A stretch of 64,000 bases of DNA from Agarivorans sp. Alg241-V36 (GCF_900537085.1 NZ_UNRE01000006.1:124001-188000); one strand, 5' to 3'. Positions 37,447-46,805 are shown, numbered from the stretch's first letter. Notes: generated from the letters alone by a model not told the origin. Numbers and translations: made by a program.

Positions 37447-38634
37447 TCAACAATCTAAGCCGCAGGCCACGCCGCTGGCCCATGCCCATTGGAAATTAAA
37501 TCCGCCTAGCCAACCACTTACGTCCATTACCTCACCAATAAAGTAGAGACCTTTGACTTTGTTGGCTTGCATGGTTTTGGAGCTTAGTTCGTTGGTATCT
37601 ACTCCGCCTAAGGTGACTTCCGCGGTGCGGTAGCCCTCGGTGCCATTCATGGTGATTTGCCAGCTGTTGAGCTTAGCCGCAATGCTGTCACGCTCGCCGT
37701 GGCCAAGTTGGTTAAGCGCTTTAGCTAGTGTGGCTTCATCAAATAAGGCTTCGACTAAACGTTTGGGCAACCATTGGCTCAAGGTGTTTTTTAGGCTTTG
37801 TTTTGGGTGTTGCGACAAGACCTGCTCAATTAGCGAAGCGGCATCTTGTTTGGGTAATAGGTCTATGCTGATTGCTTCACCGGGTTGCCAGTAGTTAGAT
37901 ATTTGCAGAATAGCTGGGCCAGAGAGGCCGCGGTGGGTAAACAATAAGGCTTCGCTAAACTGTTTGCCGTTAGCGGCAGTAATGCAGCTTGGCACTGCGA
38001 TACCCGAGAGTGCTTCAAAGCGCTCTTTTTGTTCACTATGCCAGGTAAAAGGCACTAAGCCTGCACGGGTAGGCAGCACTTGTAAGCCAAACTGTTCAGC
38101 CAGTTTATAACCAAAGGGCGTCGCACCTAACTTGGGCATGGAAAGCCCGCCTGTTGCTATCACCAATGAATTGGCTTGGTAGCTTTGGCCGCCAGCGTGC
38201 ACTTCAAAAAGTTGTTCATCTAACTGTTTTACGTATTTTATTTCACTACGCAGGCTAATAGTGACACCTGCCCAATCGCACTCGGTGAGCAGCATGTCTA
38301 CGATCTCTTTGGCGCTGTCGTTGCAAAACAATTGGCCGTGGTCGCGCTCGTGGTACTCAATACCGTGGCGCTCTACCAGTTCAATAAAATTACTGGAAGG
38401 GTAGCGCGCTAGGGCAGATTTAACGAAATGAGGATTGCCACATAAAAAGTTGTCTGGGCTAACACTTTGATTGGTGAAATTACAACGGCCACCACCGCTG
38501 ATGAGGATTTTTCGGCCAGCTTTTTTTGCGTTATCAATTACCAACACCGAACGACCACGATAGCCTGCGGTGGCTGCGCACATTAAACCTGCGGCGCCTG
38601 CGCCAATAATGATTACGTCGAATTGCTGTGTCAT
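37447..38634 (-). CDS. FAD/NAD(P)-binding oxidoreductase, YhiN/HI0933 family
   Basis: A 395-residue flavoprotein. The N-terminal dinucleotide motif IIIGAGAAGLMCAATAG is followed by GRKILISGGGRCNFTN, a family hallmark, and the C-terminus has the FNFQWAWASG segment. Members bind FAD; the physiological substrate is not settled. The start at 38634 fits the N-terminal Rossmann strand and has AGGGG eight bases upstream; an ATG at 38661 would include a hairpin as coding sequence. The gene is the first core gene to the right of the accessory patch. Confidence 0.9.
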   Translation of the reverse strand: MTQQFDVIIIGAGAAGLMCAATAGYRGRSVLVIDNAKKAGRKILISGGGRCNFTNQSVSPDNFLCGNPHFVKSALARYPSSNFIELVERHGIEYHERDHGQLFCNDSAKEIVDMLLTECDWAGVTISLRSEIKYVKQLDEQLFEVHAGGQSYQANSLVIATGGLSMPKLGATPFGYKLAEQFGLQVLPTRAGLVPFTWHSEQKERFEALSGIAVPSCITAANGKQFSEALLFTHRGLSGPAILQISNYWQPGEAISIDLLPKQDAASLIEQVLSQHPKQSLKNTLSQWLPKRLVEALFDEATLAKALNQLGHGERDSIAAKLNSWQITMNGTEGYRTAEVTLGGVDTNELSSKTMQANKVKGLYFIGEVMDVSGWLGGFNFQWAWASGVACGLDC

Positions 38635-38640
38635 AACTTG

Positions 38641-38658
38641 CCCCTGAAAAATCAGGGG
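38641..38658 (-). promoter_or_regulatory. Stem-loop covering the ribosome site of the YhiN-like gene
   Basis: CCCCTGA and TCAGGGG form a perfect seven-base stem with an AAAA loop (TTTT on the coding strand). The right arm on the mRNA contains the AGGGG ribosome site, so folding would hide it. No T-run follows on either strand, so a terminator is unlikely. Confidence 0.45.
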
Positions 38659-38696
38659 CATTGTACCGTTAGCTAAAGCTGTGGGCTAGCAAAAGG

Positions 38697-40223
38697 CTAA
38701 TTAAGCGCTCGGCCGGCTCCTTTGCTAAAAGCTTCGGCATGGAAGGTGATGCCGCTAACGGGTGCTGGCTGTGGAGCCTCTGGTTGCATGCTTGGATTAA
38801 GTGGGTAACTTAGGCCATCAAAACGCAATAGTCGCAAGCCAGGTGTTGCTCCGCCGCCAGATACTTCTAGTAGTAAGTCTTGCCAGCGGGCATGGCTAGA
38901 AGTGGCAAGGTAAAATGGGGTATGCACCAACGTAGTTTTGCTTAAAAAGCGATGATTGTTATCTTTGCCTTCAAATACCAGCAGGCTACAGCCGCCGCTG
39001 CCACACCAGTCTACGTAGGTAATAATTTCGTCTTTACCATCGCCATTCAAATCAAACTTCCACCATTGGTATTTAGTGCCGTTCAATTCGGTACGATGTA
39101 ACTTAAAGTACTGTTTTAACGCTGCTTCTACCTCTGGGTCGTAGTCGCTACTGGCCATTAAAGTGGCGGGTTCGAAGCTGCGCTGGTGGTAGGTTGTTTT
39201 ACTTGAAGCTAAGGCCACTGCTGGGCCGTCCATTTTCATCATGTTTAAGCCAGCGCTGCCTTGGCTTTGCGATTCAGGATTACGCAAGCGCAATAGGCGG
39301 CCGTCCCAATCAAACAGCATGTCACTCTTTACTTGCTGGTGGTCACTTTGGCTTAAGGTAAGGGCGAGGCTTGAATCATTTAGCGGATACCAATAGCCTT
39401 TTTCGCTAAAAGTTTTCTCTTCTTCTAGGTAGGTATTTTGTAGCTCGGCGCTAAAGTCTGGGTTTAGGCTAAGATCAACCACTCGACCAGTGCCTGAAGC
39501 CGTTGCTAGCTTCACTTTATAATAGCCCGCTAGCTGTTGAATATTTTGCTGAAAGGGGCGTCGTGCGCAGCCTTGGTAAATTTTACCTTTGTAGGTGAGT
39601 TCAGCTTTATAGGGGTAAACACTGTCGGCCATAGTATCTAAACATTGCTGTTTAGAAACGCTAAGGTAGAGCTCGCTGCCAGCTTGCCAATAGTGAAGAC
39701 CCTTATCAATACCACTGCGAGTAATGGTTTTATTGGCAGCACCCGATAAGGTGCTTAGCAGTATTTTGTTATCTTCAATATCTATTCGCCAACCTGGCTC
39801 GTTACCCCAGGCACTAAGTTCGGCAATATCAAATTTACAACCGGGCCCCTCTGAGGCTAGATACTGCCACTCTTCAGGGGTGATTTTAGCGATGTAGTCG
39901 GCTTGAGGTGCTTGTTTGCTGACATTGGCAAAACGGCCCATTAACTCTACGTATAATTGGGCTTTATCGGGAAAACGACTCAATACTTGTTTGTCGGCTG
40001 ACGAAAGCTCAACCCAGTATTGTTTGTCACCTTGGCAAGGAGTGAAGATAGCGCCTGGAGCGCTAAGGCTGAGTTGCCCTTTTAGTGGCGTAAGCGGGTT
40101 GAGTTTCACCGCAACCTTGGCGGGTTCTACCTTTTTGGGTGGTACCGGTGGAGGCGTTTGGGAGCACGCTAACAAGGTGATACTACTAAAAATCGCTAAA
40201 CCAAGAGTGTTAACAAGCCTCAT
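38697..40223 (-). CDS. Predicted lipoprotein, COG3650-like with C-terminal integrin-like repeat
   Basis: A 508-residue protein whose signal ends in the lipobox LLAC (Cys20), followed by a Pro/Lys spacer. The middle contains SAWGNEPGWRIDI, the hallmark of COG3650/NlpE-neighbour envelope proteins. A later part includes KFDLNGDGKDEIITY, a calcium-binding DxDxDG-type loop, next to a CGSGGCS segment. It probably faces the periplasm, anchored in the outer membrane. The exact role is unknown. It is followed by the YhiN-like gene on the same strand. Confidence 0.75.
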   Translation of the reverse strand: MRLVNTLGLAIFSSITLLACSQTPPPVPPKKVEPAKVAVKLNPLTPLKGQLSLSAPGAIFTPCQGDKQYWVELSSADKQVLSRFPDKAQLYVELMGRFANVSKQAPQADYIAKITPEEWQYLASEGPGCKFDIAELSAWGNEPGWRIDIEDNKILLSTLSGAANKTITRSGIDKGLHYWQAGSELYLSVSKQQCLDTMADSVYPYKAELTYKGKIYQGCARRPFQQNIQQLAGYYKVKLATASGTGRVVDLSLNPDFSAELQNTYLEEEKTFSEKGYWYPLNDSSLALTLSQSDHQQVKSDMLFDWDGRLLRLRNPESQSQGSAGLNMMKMDGPAVALASSKTTYHQRSFEPATLMASSDYDPEVEAALKQYFKLHRTELNGTKYQWWKFDLNGDGKDEIITYVDWCGSGGCSLLVFEGKDNNHRFLSKTTLVHTPFYLATSSHARWQDLLLEVSGGGATPGLRLLRFDGLSYPLNPSMQPEAPQPAPVSGITFHAEAFSKGAGRALN

Positions 40224-40244
40224 TACCTTTCCTTAAGATGACAG

Positions 40245-41039
40245 CTACAACTTAAAAGTGCCGATTAAATATTCAGCTACTCCATTTTCTTTGTTGCTAA
40301 GTGTTTGTTCTAAATGAGGTAAAGTCAACTTTAAACGGTCATGCGCATTGGCCATGATCACACCTTTTCCTACTAGGCTAAGCATTTCTTTATCATTTAG
40401 GCCGTCGCCAAAGGCGATGCACTGCTCTGGCGCTATGGATTTTTGGGCTAATACTGCTTTTAATGCTTCGCCTTTATTGGCTTTTTGCGCCATTACTTCA
40501 AGACAATCGGGCAGGGAAAAAGTAATGTTTAGGCTATCACCAAAGGCTTCAATGAAGTCTTTCTCTAACTTGAGCAATACCTCGTGGTCTGCCACAAAAA
40601 ATAGCTTACAAATGTGTTGGTGTTCCAGTGTGGAAAAGTCGGTCAATTGATAGTTAAAGCCGGAGTGTTGGTTAAATGAGCGTACATATTCGTTTTCTTC
40701 TTCTACATACCAATTGTCCTCGTGGTAGATATTTCGATGTAGCGTGTAATGAGAAGAAATCTCCAAGATACGATCAATTTCTTGCGAACTTAAGTCTGCT
40801 CTAAATAATACTTCACCTTGCTTATTGTGCACTCTGGCGCCGTTAGAGGTGATTAAGTACATTGGAAAATCAAACTGGTCGGCAATTGGGCGCACATCGA
40901 TGTAATGACGGCCGGTGGCAATTAAAAACTTAACGTTTTGCTGATACAAACGGGCAATGGTTTGCAGGGTATATTCCGAGATTTGGTGCTCGCCGTTAAG
41001 CAATGTGCCGTCGAGATCGGTAGCGATAAGTTGATACAT
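40245..41039 (-). CDS. yigL: HAD-superfamily phosphatase YigL (Cof type)
   Basis: A 264-residue Cof-type HAD hydrolase with motif I DLDGTLL (residues 8-14), motif II near LITSNGAR, motif III Lys in KANKGEALKAVL and motif IV FGDGLNDKEML. E. coli YigL dephosphorylates pyridoxal phosphate and other sugar/phosphate substrates. It follows pldB as in enterobacteria, where the two are neighbours, which supports the name over related Cof proteins. Confidence 0.85.
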   Translation of the reverse strand: MYQLIATDLDGTLLNGEHQISEYTLQTIARLYQQNVKFLIATGRHYIDVRPIADQFDFPMYLITSNGARVHNKQGEVLFRADLSSQEIDRILEISSHYTLHRNIYHEDNWYVEEENEYVRSFNQHSGFNYQLTDFSTLEHQHICKLFFVADHEVLLKLEKDFIEAFGDSLNITFSLPDCLEVMAQKANKGEALKAVLAQKSIAPEQCIAFGDGLNDKEMLSLVGKGVIMANAHDRLKLTLPHLEQTLSNKENGVAEYLIGTFKL

Positions 41040-41079
41040 GGTATGGCTCCTTAGCTGGCCCGCTTTAGCGCACCAGCCC

Positions 41080-42084
41080 TTAATTAGCGTGCTGTTCGAA
41101 GAAGTCGAGAATACTGCTTAAGGCGGGGTTTCGCATTGAATCGCTTTCGAACAGTATTTCGTGCTTGGCACCAGCAATAATCTTGAATTGTGAGGCGGCC
41201 GCGCTAGTAGGGCTAAGGCCTTGGAAAAAAGCGCGTTGGCCGGCTGCAGTAACAATTTCGTCTTGTTCTGCTTGTAATAATAGTAGTGGAACGCTGATCG
41301 TGTTGGCGCGCTCAATGATTTGTTGCATAGCGGTAAAACTTTGATGTAACCAGCGGTTAGTTGGCCCACCCAGCTGAATTTTGGGGTGCGCTAAGTAAAC
41401 CGCCTGCATTTGCTTGAAGCGCTGCTGGCTGTGAGTTAGGTGGTTACTCTTAAAACTGCAGTGTTTGTAATCTGATTGGCCCACCGCATAGTAGGGGCCG
41501 CGCTTAAACTGCTGCTCTAGCTTACTCATACAAGCCGCTAGGCTGGTGGCAATGGCTTTAGGCAGCAGGCCGAGATTAATGCCAAACATGGGGGCAGACA
41601 GCGCCGCAGCAGTAAAAGTATCGGGGAATTGTTGCAAGTAATGAGCAGCAATAGCACCACCCATGGAGTGCGCTAAGATAAACCGTTGTTGGTATTGGTT
41701 TAACAAGTCTTGTTGTTCGATGAGCTTGGCTAAATCATCAATATAGTATTGAAAGCTTGCTACGTCGCCGGGCTGCCAGCGATGGCTTTCGCGGTCCGAT
41801 AAACCTTGGCCTCGGTGATCAATAATCAGCACATCGTAGCCTTGTTGGGTGAGGTCGTAAGCCAGTTCATCGTATTTGAGATAAGCTTCGGTACGCCCTG
41901 GTGAAACCACAATGACTTTATCGCTAGGGGACGGAGCAGGTAGCTTTAGGTACTTAATGTTTAAGCCGAGTGCACCAACAAAGCTTGCTTCGCTGGCGTG
42001 TTGATTCCAGTAGCTTTGAATTTTTTCTGGGTACACTGTATCTAGCTCATGCTCTTGGCTGAGTTGATAAGTTGACATACTCAT
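41080..42084 (-). CDS. pldB: Alpha/beta-hydrolase, lysophospholipase L2 (PldB-like)
   Basis: A 334-residue serine hydrolase. The nucleophile elbow is AHSMGG, with an oxyanion strand VIVVSPGRTEAYLKY and the DHRGQGLSDR motif typical of monoglyceride lipase/PldB proteins; the catalytic His lies in AGAKHEILFE near the end. It should cleave lysophospholipids at the inner membrane. It is 40 bases upstream of yigL on the same strand, as in E. coli, which supports the assignment. Confidence 0.85.
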   Translation of the reverse strand: MSMSTYQLSQEHELDTVYPEKIQSYWNQHASEASFVGALGLNIKYLKLPAPSPSDKVIVVSPGRTEAYLKYDELAYDLTQQGYDVLIIDHRGQGLSDRESHRWQPGDVASFQYYIDDLAKLIEQQDLLNQYQQRFILAHSMGGAIAAHYLQQFPDTFTAAALSAPMFGINLGLLPKAIATSLAACMSKLEQQFKRGPYYAVGQSDYKHCSFKSNHLTHSQQRFKQMQAVYLAHPKIQLGGPTNRWLHQSFTAMQQIIERANTISVPLLLLQAEQDEIVTAAGQRAFFQGLSPTSAAASQFKIIAGAKHEILFESDSMRNPALSSILDFFEQHAN

Positions 42085-42191
42085 AGGGCTACCTCTGCAG
42101 GCTTAACATCAGCCTTGATCTATACAACAAGCGTATGAATAAGAACAGAAATATCTAAGGATATTGCTTGATAGTCTAGCTTAAGTAAGGC

Positions 42192-42647
42192 TTAGCTACC
42201 AAAACCAGCACGAGCAAGTGTAACCAGCATTGGGATCAGTAATAGTACACCTAGCTCTAAGCGAATTAGCCAAATTACCGAGGAGTGCTGACGGTAACTA
42301 ATCATCGAAGGTTTGCCTTGCTTTAAGGCTCTGCGCCAGCGATAAAAGGTGGCTGAAGGATAGAGTGACAGTAATACCACCACAAAAAACAACAGCATTT
42401 TCAGGGCGAAAAAGGGGTTGTCGAGATAGGTATGGCTAGTACTGTGGAACAAAAACAGGCGTAAAGAGCCGGTGATAAAAATCAATACCGTAGAAAAAGC
42501 ATGAGTGGCGTCGGCCAGCAGCAGCTTTTTAACGTCATCTTGGTTCATTCCGCGGCGGAACAAAAAGGCTTCAGAGTACAGCGCGCCTGCCAGCAAAATA
42601 ATTGCTGTTACATGCAGTCCTGCATTAATCGCCTCTATTAGACTCAT
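42192..42647 (-). CDS. DUF2214 family membrane protein
   Basis: A 151-residue protein with four membrane segments (residues about 9-27, 48-66, 80-100, 127-147) and short polar loops. The layout, a conserved Arg-rich loop (YRWRRALKQGKP) and the HVTAIILLAGALYSE opening match DUF2214. Function unknown. It is divergent from the EamA transporter, sharing about 135 bases of upstream sequence. Confidence 0.78.
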   Translation of the reverse strand: MSLIEAINAGLHVTAIILLAGALYSEAFLFRRGMNQDDVKKLLLADATHAFSTVLIFITGSLRLFLFHSTSHTYLDNPFFALKMLLFFVVVLLSLYPSATFYRWRRALKQGKPSMISYRQHSSVIWLIRLELGVLLLIPMLVTLARAGFGS

Positions 42648-42782
42648 TGATCGTTATCCGTGAATTAGTATTGATTTAGAAAGCGCTACCGCGCGATGGC
42701 GGATAGTACTGCAAAACCCTGCCTGATGCTATACCCTAACAGCCCTAAGTCGCTGACGTCTAGAGTAGAAAAGGAAGGTTTT

Positions 42783-43703
42783 ATGCAAGGAAAGCTACTG
42801 GCCTATGGCTTGCTGGTTCTACCGCCTCTATTCTGGGCCGGAAATTTTGTAACCGGTCGCTATATTTCTGATCAAGTCCCAGCCATGTCTTTGTCCTATT
42901 GGCGCTGGACTTTAGCGATGTTGATTGCCATGCCCTTGCTCTATCGCAGTATGTGGCGCCAGCGAGAAGTAATTAGCCAACATTGGTTACGTATTTCCGT
43001 ATTAGCCTGCCTTGGAATAGCCGGGTTTAACTCTTGTGTTTACATTGGCTTGCAAAATACTACAGCCACCAATGCCCTGATTATTAACTCAATGATCCCA
43101 ATATTTATCTTGCTGGTGAGTTGGGTGTGGCTGAAACAGAAAATTACGCTTCGGCAAATGGCCGGTATTGTGCTGTCTTTTATTGGCGTATTAGCCTTGC
43201 TAGTAAAAGGGCAGTGGCAGCACCTAGCCACGTTTAGCATTAACCAAGGTGACGGTTGGATTATCTTGTCTTCGCTGGTGTGGGCGCTTTACTCCGTTGG
43301 CTTACGTTTTAAACCTGCCGAGCTGGGCGGTGCAGCATTCTTGGGGTGCACTTTAGTGGTGGGGTCTTTAGTGCTAAGCCCGTTTTATTGGCTGAACTTA
43401 CCAGAGGCCGCGTTTGAGGTATCAAATGATGCCATAGCAGCATTGGCCTACGTGGCTATTTTCCCCTCACTGCTAGCTTATTTAGCTTGGAACTATGGCG
43501 TTAAAAGCGTGGGAGCTAATATCGCTGGCCAATATATTCACTTAATGCCCTTATTTGGCGCGGTGCTTGGCGTAAGCTTTTTGGGAGAGCAGCTAGCGGC
43601 TTATCATGCTTTGGGGGCACTGCTTATTGCCGCTGGCTTGCTGGTGGCCTTATTGCCCTTCGCTGCTATCCGCGGGCGGTTCACCAGCTTCAAAGCTGAC
43701 TAA
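42783..43703 (+). CDS. EamA/DMT-family transporter
   Basis: A 306-residue protein with ten membrane segments in two EamA repeats; typical signatures are PPLFWAGNFVTGRYIS in the first repeat and PSLLAYLAWNYGVKSVGAN in the second. It probably exports a metabolite or amino-acid analogue. ATG 42783 has AAGGAAGG upstream and begins at the first membrane segment; the longer frame from 42696 adds 29 polar residues. Its end overlaps the DUF2500 gene on the opposite strand by 54 bases. Confidence 0.9.
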   Translation: MQGKLLAYGLLVLPPLFWAGNFVTGRYISDQVPAMSLSYWRWTLAMLIAMPLLYRSMWRQREVISQHWLRISVLACLGIAGFNSCVYIGLQNTTATNALIINSMIPIFILLVSWVWLKQKITLRQMAGIVLSFIGVLALLVKGQWQHLATFSINQGDGWIILSSLVWALYSVGLRFKPAELGGAAFLGCTLVVGSLVLSPFYWLNLPEAAFEVSNDAIAALAYVAIFPSLLAYLAWNYGVKSVGANIAGQYIHLMPLFGAVLGVSFLGEQLAAYHALGALLIAAGLLVALLPFAAIRGRFTSFKAD

Positions 43704-44018
43704 ACGGCTTCCTTGAATGGTGAGCTTGCCAGTTAAGTCTTGGGTAAGATCTTGAAACTGTTGCCGTTTAATCTGAAAACGACGCGATTCGCCACCCTCT
43801 AGTGGAGTAAATTCGATGAAGTAGCGATACCGCTTATGCCTATCTTCATTTTCTTTTCCGGGGCGAGTGATGGGGATTTCATCACGCTTTGACACTGTTA
43901 CCCAAAGGCTGTGCAGCGGTTGCGCAGAGTCCCAGCGACGTTGTTGAACGTTACGCCATAATTGATACACCACCATACCCACGATGATGAGCATGACTAA
44001 AAACCACCACCAAGGCAT
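43650..44018 (-). CDS. DUF2500 family membrane-anchored protein
   Basis: A 122-residue protein with one N-terminal membrane segment (WWWFLVMLIIVGMVVYQLW), followed by a small beta domain with WVTVSKRDE, YFIEFTPLEGG and GKLTIQGSRLVSFE, the DUF2500 (YhhM-like) pattern. Function unknown. Convergent with and overlapping the EamA gene. Confidence 0.82.
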   Translation of the reverse strand: MPWWWFLVMLIIVGMVVYQLWRNVQQRRWDSAQPLHSLWVTVSKRDEIPITRPGKENEDRHKRYRYFIEFTPLEGGESRRFQIKRQQFQDLTQDLTGKLTIQGSRLVSFEAGEPPADSSEGQ

Positions 44019-44127
44019 TAGCGCTTCCTCCTGCTTTGTTGTGTAATCATAGTTGCTTCCTATTTTGCAGTCTTAGCTGCTGGTTTTACTAAGTTTTTGT
44101 CGGATAGCGCCGATTCGTCAAGCCCAA

Positions 44128-45969
44128 ATGCTTATTGTGTTGTTTGTTTACTCGTTATTCCGAGCAAAAGCGCTTAGTATTCCTGCTAGAGAAATAGCAA
44201 AAAAGGAATCTAGCTTGGGAGGCGCTTACCTAAAGCCCCTGTTCTTGGGCTTCACTGCACGGCTTAAGTTGAGCATTTGGCTTTGCTTGCTGGTGGCGAG
44301 TGCCTGTTATGCGAATCCTAAATTGGAAGCTGCACTTGCCAATGGTGCATGGGGAGCTTGCCCACAGTTAACTGTAGAGGGGCTTAGCGTTAGTAGCTTC
44401 CCCTTGTTACTGAATGTTGAAAGCTTGGATATCGACATAAGCTGCCTGTTTAAACAAACGGAGCAACAGAACACAGGCTTTGAGTCAGCCCAATGGCGAG
44501 CCCCCCTTAAGCAACTCTTCCAGCAACTTCAAAACATTCCAGCCGCCTTTAATGGCAGTCATATAGCGGTTAAGCGGCTGAACATAAAACACGGCAAGCA
44601 GCTGGTTGCGCAGGGAGAGCTAAGCCTTAGTCAACGTGGCCAACAGTGGCAGCTGAACTTTAGCGAAGACCAGGGCAGCAATGTTGAGCTGTTAGTGGTG
44701 GCGCAAGCGCAGACCTTGCAGCTTAAAGGCCTATTAACGCCGCTTCTGCTCAACACCTTAGCGCAGCAGTTTAAGCAAACTTGGTTAGCCGATGAGCGCT
44801 TGGCAAATCTGCAGTTTTCATTATTGGCTAATGCACAGAACGACCTCTCAGTGAGCAGCAATTTTAAATTACCGGCTTTAGCAGCAAGCCTTGATGCTCA
44901 GTTCAAAGGCTCGGAAAACTGGCAGTTAAGTGCTACTCATTCAGGCTTTGATCTGGATGGTTGGACAATTCCCACTGCTAATTGGCAGTTTCACCAAAAG
45001 TCTTGGAACGTAAATGTTGAAGAGTGGCAACTTAGTGGCTCTGGTACTTGGCAGCTGCAGCCAAAGTTAGTGATTCAAGGTAGCCTGAATAGTGATGATT
45101 TAATTGCCCTTCAACAGCATTTTTATACCTTGCCTAAACCAGCCAATCTCTTGTCGGCTGTGGCAGACTTACAATTTACTTGGCAAGATAATCTCTTAAG
45201 CGGCAAGCTCAAGGCGCAAGACATCCATGCCTTGTGGGGAGAGTTACGTTTTGACGATGGTGCATTAAACAGTGAGTTTAGCTTTAAGCCAGAGCAGGGA
45301 TTACAACATTCGGGAAGCCTAGCCTTAGCCCAATGGGATATTGGTATTCCGTTAACTCAGCTCGCACTCAACTGGCAGCAAGCTGAATTTGCACCCCTAG
45401 CGCAGTGGCAAAGCTTAGTGCTGCAAGATATTAATTTTAAGGTATTGGGCGGCGCGGCACATATTAAACAGTTGCCTCTGGCTTTGCCAAATGTGGCTAT
45501 GCTCGAGCTAGATAAAGTGCAGCTAGCTGAGCTGGTTAAGCTCCACCCCGAATTGGGGTTAACAATGCAAGGTTCGGTATCGGGTAATCTACCGGTGCAT
45601 TTTGGTGAAGCTGGCATTGCCATCGCTGATGGCCGTTTGGCGGTAGAAGAGCCAAGTGGCCATATCGCACTTACTCATCAATCCTTAGTCGCGATAAAGG
45701 CGCAGCACCCATCGCTAGATTTTGCGTTAAGCTTATTAGAAGACTTTGATTATGAAACACTTGCAGCTGAGGTCGATTTTGCCGAAGATGGGCAACTCGA
45801 CATGCAGGTAAAACTTATTGGGCGCAATCAGCGAGTTAGCCCACGGTTGGTGACACTGAACTATCGTCACCAAGAAAACATTTATCAGCTATTACGTAGT
45901 TTACGTATTGGCGAACAACTGTCAGGACAACTGCAGCAATGGATAGACGATACTTCTTCTTCCCCCTAG
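44128..45969 (+). CDS. ydbH: YdbH-like AsmA-superfamily envelope protein
   Basis: A 613-residue protein. An N-terminal membrane/signal segment (LSIWLCLLVASACYA) is followed by a long run of beta strands expected for a periplasmic beta-groove protein. E. coli YdbH belongs with TamB and YhdP, which carry phospholipids to the outer membrane. The identification rests mainly on the next two genes, ynbE and ydbL, an arrangement kept in Enterobacteria. It is shorter than the E. coli protein (about 880 residues as I recall). The start is uncertain because about 45 polar residues precede the membrane segment. Confidence 0.8.
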   Translation: MLIVLFVYSLFRAKALSIPAREIAKKESSLGGAYLKPLFLGFTARLKLSIWLCLLVASACYANPKLEAALANGAWGACPQLTVEGLSVSSFPLLLNVESLDIDISCLFKQTEQQNTGFESAQWRAPLKQLFQQLQNIPAAFNGSHIAVKRLNIKHGKQLVAQGELSLSQRGQQWQLNFSEDQGSNVELLVVAQAQTLQLKGLLTPLLLNTLAQQFKQTWLADERLANLQFSLLANAQNDLSVSSNFKLPALAASLDAQFKGSENWQLSATHSGFDLDGWTIPTANWQFHQKSWNVNVEEWQLSGSGTWQLQPKLVIQGSLNSDDLIALQQHFYTLPKPANLLSAVADLQFTWQDNLLSGKLKAQDIHALWGELRFDDGALNSEFSFKPEQGLQHSGSLALAQWDIGIPLTQLALNWQQAEFAPLAQWQSLVLQDINFKVLGGAAHIKQLPLALPNVAMLELDKVQLAELVKLHPELGLTMQGSVSGNLPVHFGEAGIAIADGRLAVEEPSGHIALTHQSLVAIKAQHPSLDFALSLLEDFDYETLAAEVDFAEDGQLDMQVKLIGRNQRVSPRLVTLNYRHQENIYQLLRSLRIGEQLSGQLQQWIDDTSSSP

Positions 45970-46127
45970 TTTTGGTGTTAGGCCTTGCGGCTTGCACACC
46001 CAAAGTAGAGGTAGCGGTAGATAAGCCGATTACGGTCAATCTAAATGTAAAAATTGATCATGAAATTCGAGTGCGCGTAGATAAGCAACTTGATGATTTA
46101 TTTAGCGATGAAAGCGGACTGTTTTAG
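45939..46127 (+). CDS. ynbE: YnbE-family outer-membrane lipoprotein
   Basis: A 62-residue lipoprotein with lipobox GLAAC (Cys19). The short mature part (VAVDKPITVNLNVKIDHEI) matches the YnbE family. YnbE partners YdbH, probably extending its beta-groove at the outer membrane. The start lies 31 bases inside ydbH, so translation is coupled. Confidence 0.87.
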   Translation: MDRRYFFFPLVLVLGLAACTPKVEVAVDKPITVNLNVKIDHEIRVRVDKQLDDLFSDESGLF

Positions 46128-46133
46128 GAGAGC

Positions 46134-46460
46134 ATGATGAAAAGGAATAGTTGGATACTGGCCTTACTGTTAAGCCTTAGCTTTTCTGTAGCGGCCTTGG
46201 ACCTTGGCGAAGCTAAGAGTAATGGTTGGGTGGGTGAGCAAACTAACGGCTTGCTTGGCGTTGTTAGTCATAACGCAGAAGTAAAAGCGCTTGTTGATGG
46301 CATTAATCAAAAACGCTTGGCCAAATATAAGCAAATTGCTAAAGAGAATGGTTTAAGCGAACAACAAGTAGCAGCGCTGGCGGGTAAAAAGGCCATTGAA
46401 CGCAGTGACAGTGGAGCCTATATTCAATCCCCTTCGGGCGATTGGTTGAAGAAGCCTTAA
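46134..46460 (+). CDS. ydbL: YdbL-family periplasmic protein (DUF1318)
   Basis: A 108-residue protein with a cleavable signal (ILALLLSLSFSVAALDL) and the DUF1318 core (AKSNGWVGEQTNGLLGVV, LAGKKAIERSDSGAYIQ). In E. coli YdbL acts with YdbH and YnbE, apparently controlling their assembly. It starts six bases after ynbE. Confidence 0.88.
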   Translation: MMKRNSWILALLLSLSFSVAALDLGEAKSNGWVGEQTNGLLGVVSHNAEVKALVDGINQKRLAKYKQIAKENGLSEQQVAALAGKKAIERSDSGAYIQSPSGDWLKKP

Positions 46461-46481
46461 TGGCGAATAAGCGAAAGTGAT

Positions 46482-46805
46482 TTATTGTTGCTTGAGGTAG
46501 TGAGAAATTTCGCTTACTACCTCAAGGTAGCAAGTTAAGCATTGTTCCAGATCGGCTTGCGGTTGCTCACTGTGTTTTAAGCGCTTTACCCAAGTGCTTA
46601 GTGCAGGACTACATACCAAGGCAGCTACGCCCTGTAGCTGTTGTAATAAGCCATTATTTATTTCGCCATCTGCAATGGCTTGTCTAATCAGTTGAGCTTC
46701 TTGTTCACTGCCATCAACAACATCAGCTAACCACACCTTAAGCAAATGCTCGTTGCCAAATTGCGCTTTTAGCTTAAACCAGTCTATGGTGCTTTGTAGG
46801 TTCAT
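46482..46805 (-). CDS. Hypothetical 107-residue protein
   Basis: A small soluble, helical, acidic protein with a Leu-rich pattern (FGNEHLLKVWLADVVDG, ISHYLKQQ). No domain is recognised. Its ATG overlaps the stop of the DUF1820 gene by four bases, so the two form an operon and are translationally coupled. Confidence 0.65.
   Translation of the reverse strand: MNLQSTIDWFKLKAQFGNEHLLKVWLADVVDGSEQEAQLIRQAIADGEINNGLLQQLQGVAALVCSPALSTWVKRLKHSEQPQADLEQCLTCYLEVVSEISHYLKQQ

Noticed and set aside
43650-43703. Overlap of EamA and DUF2500 genes as an annotation error
   Set aside because: Both frames have convincing family signatures to their ends; convergent 3' overlaps of this size are normal.
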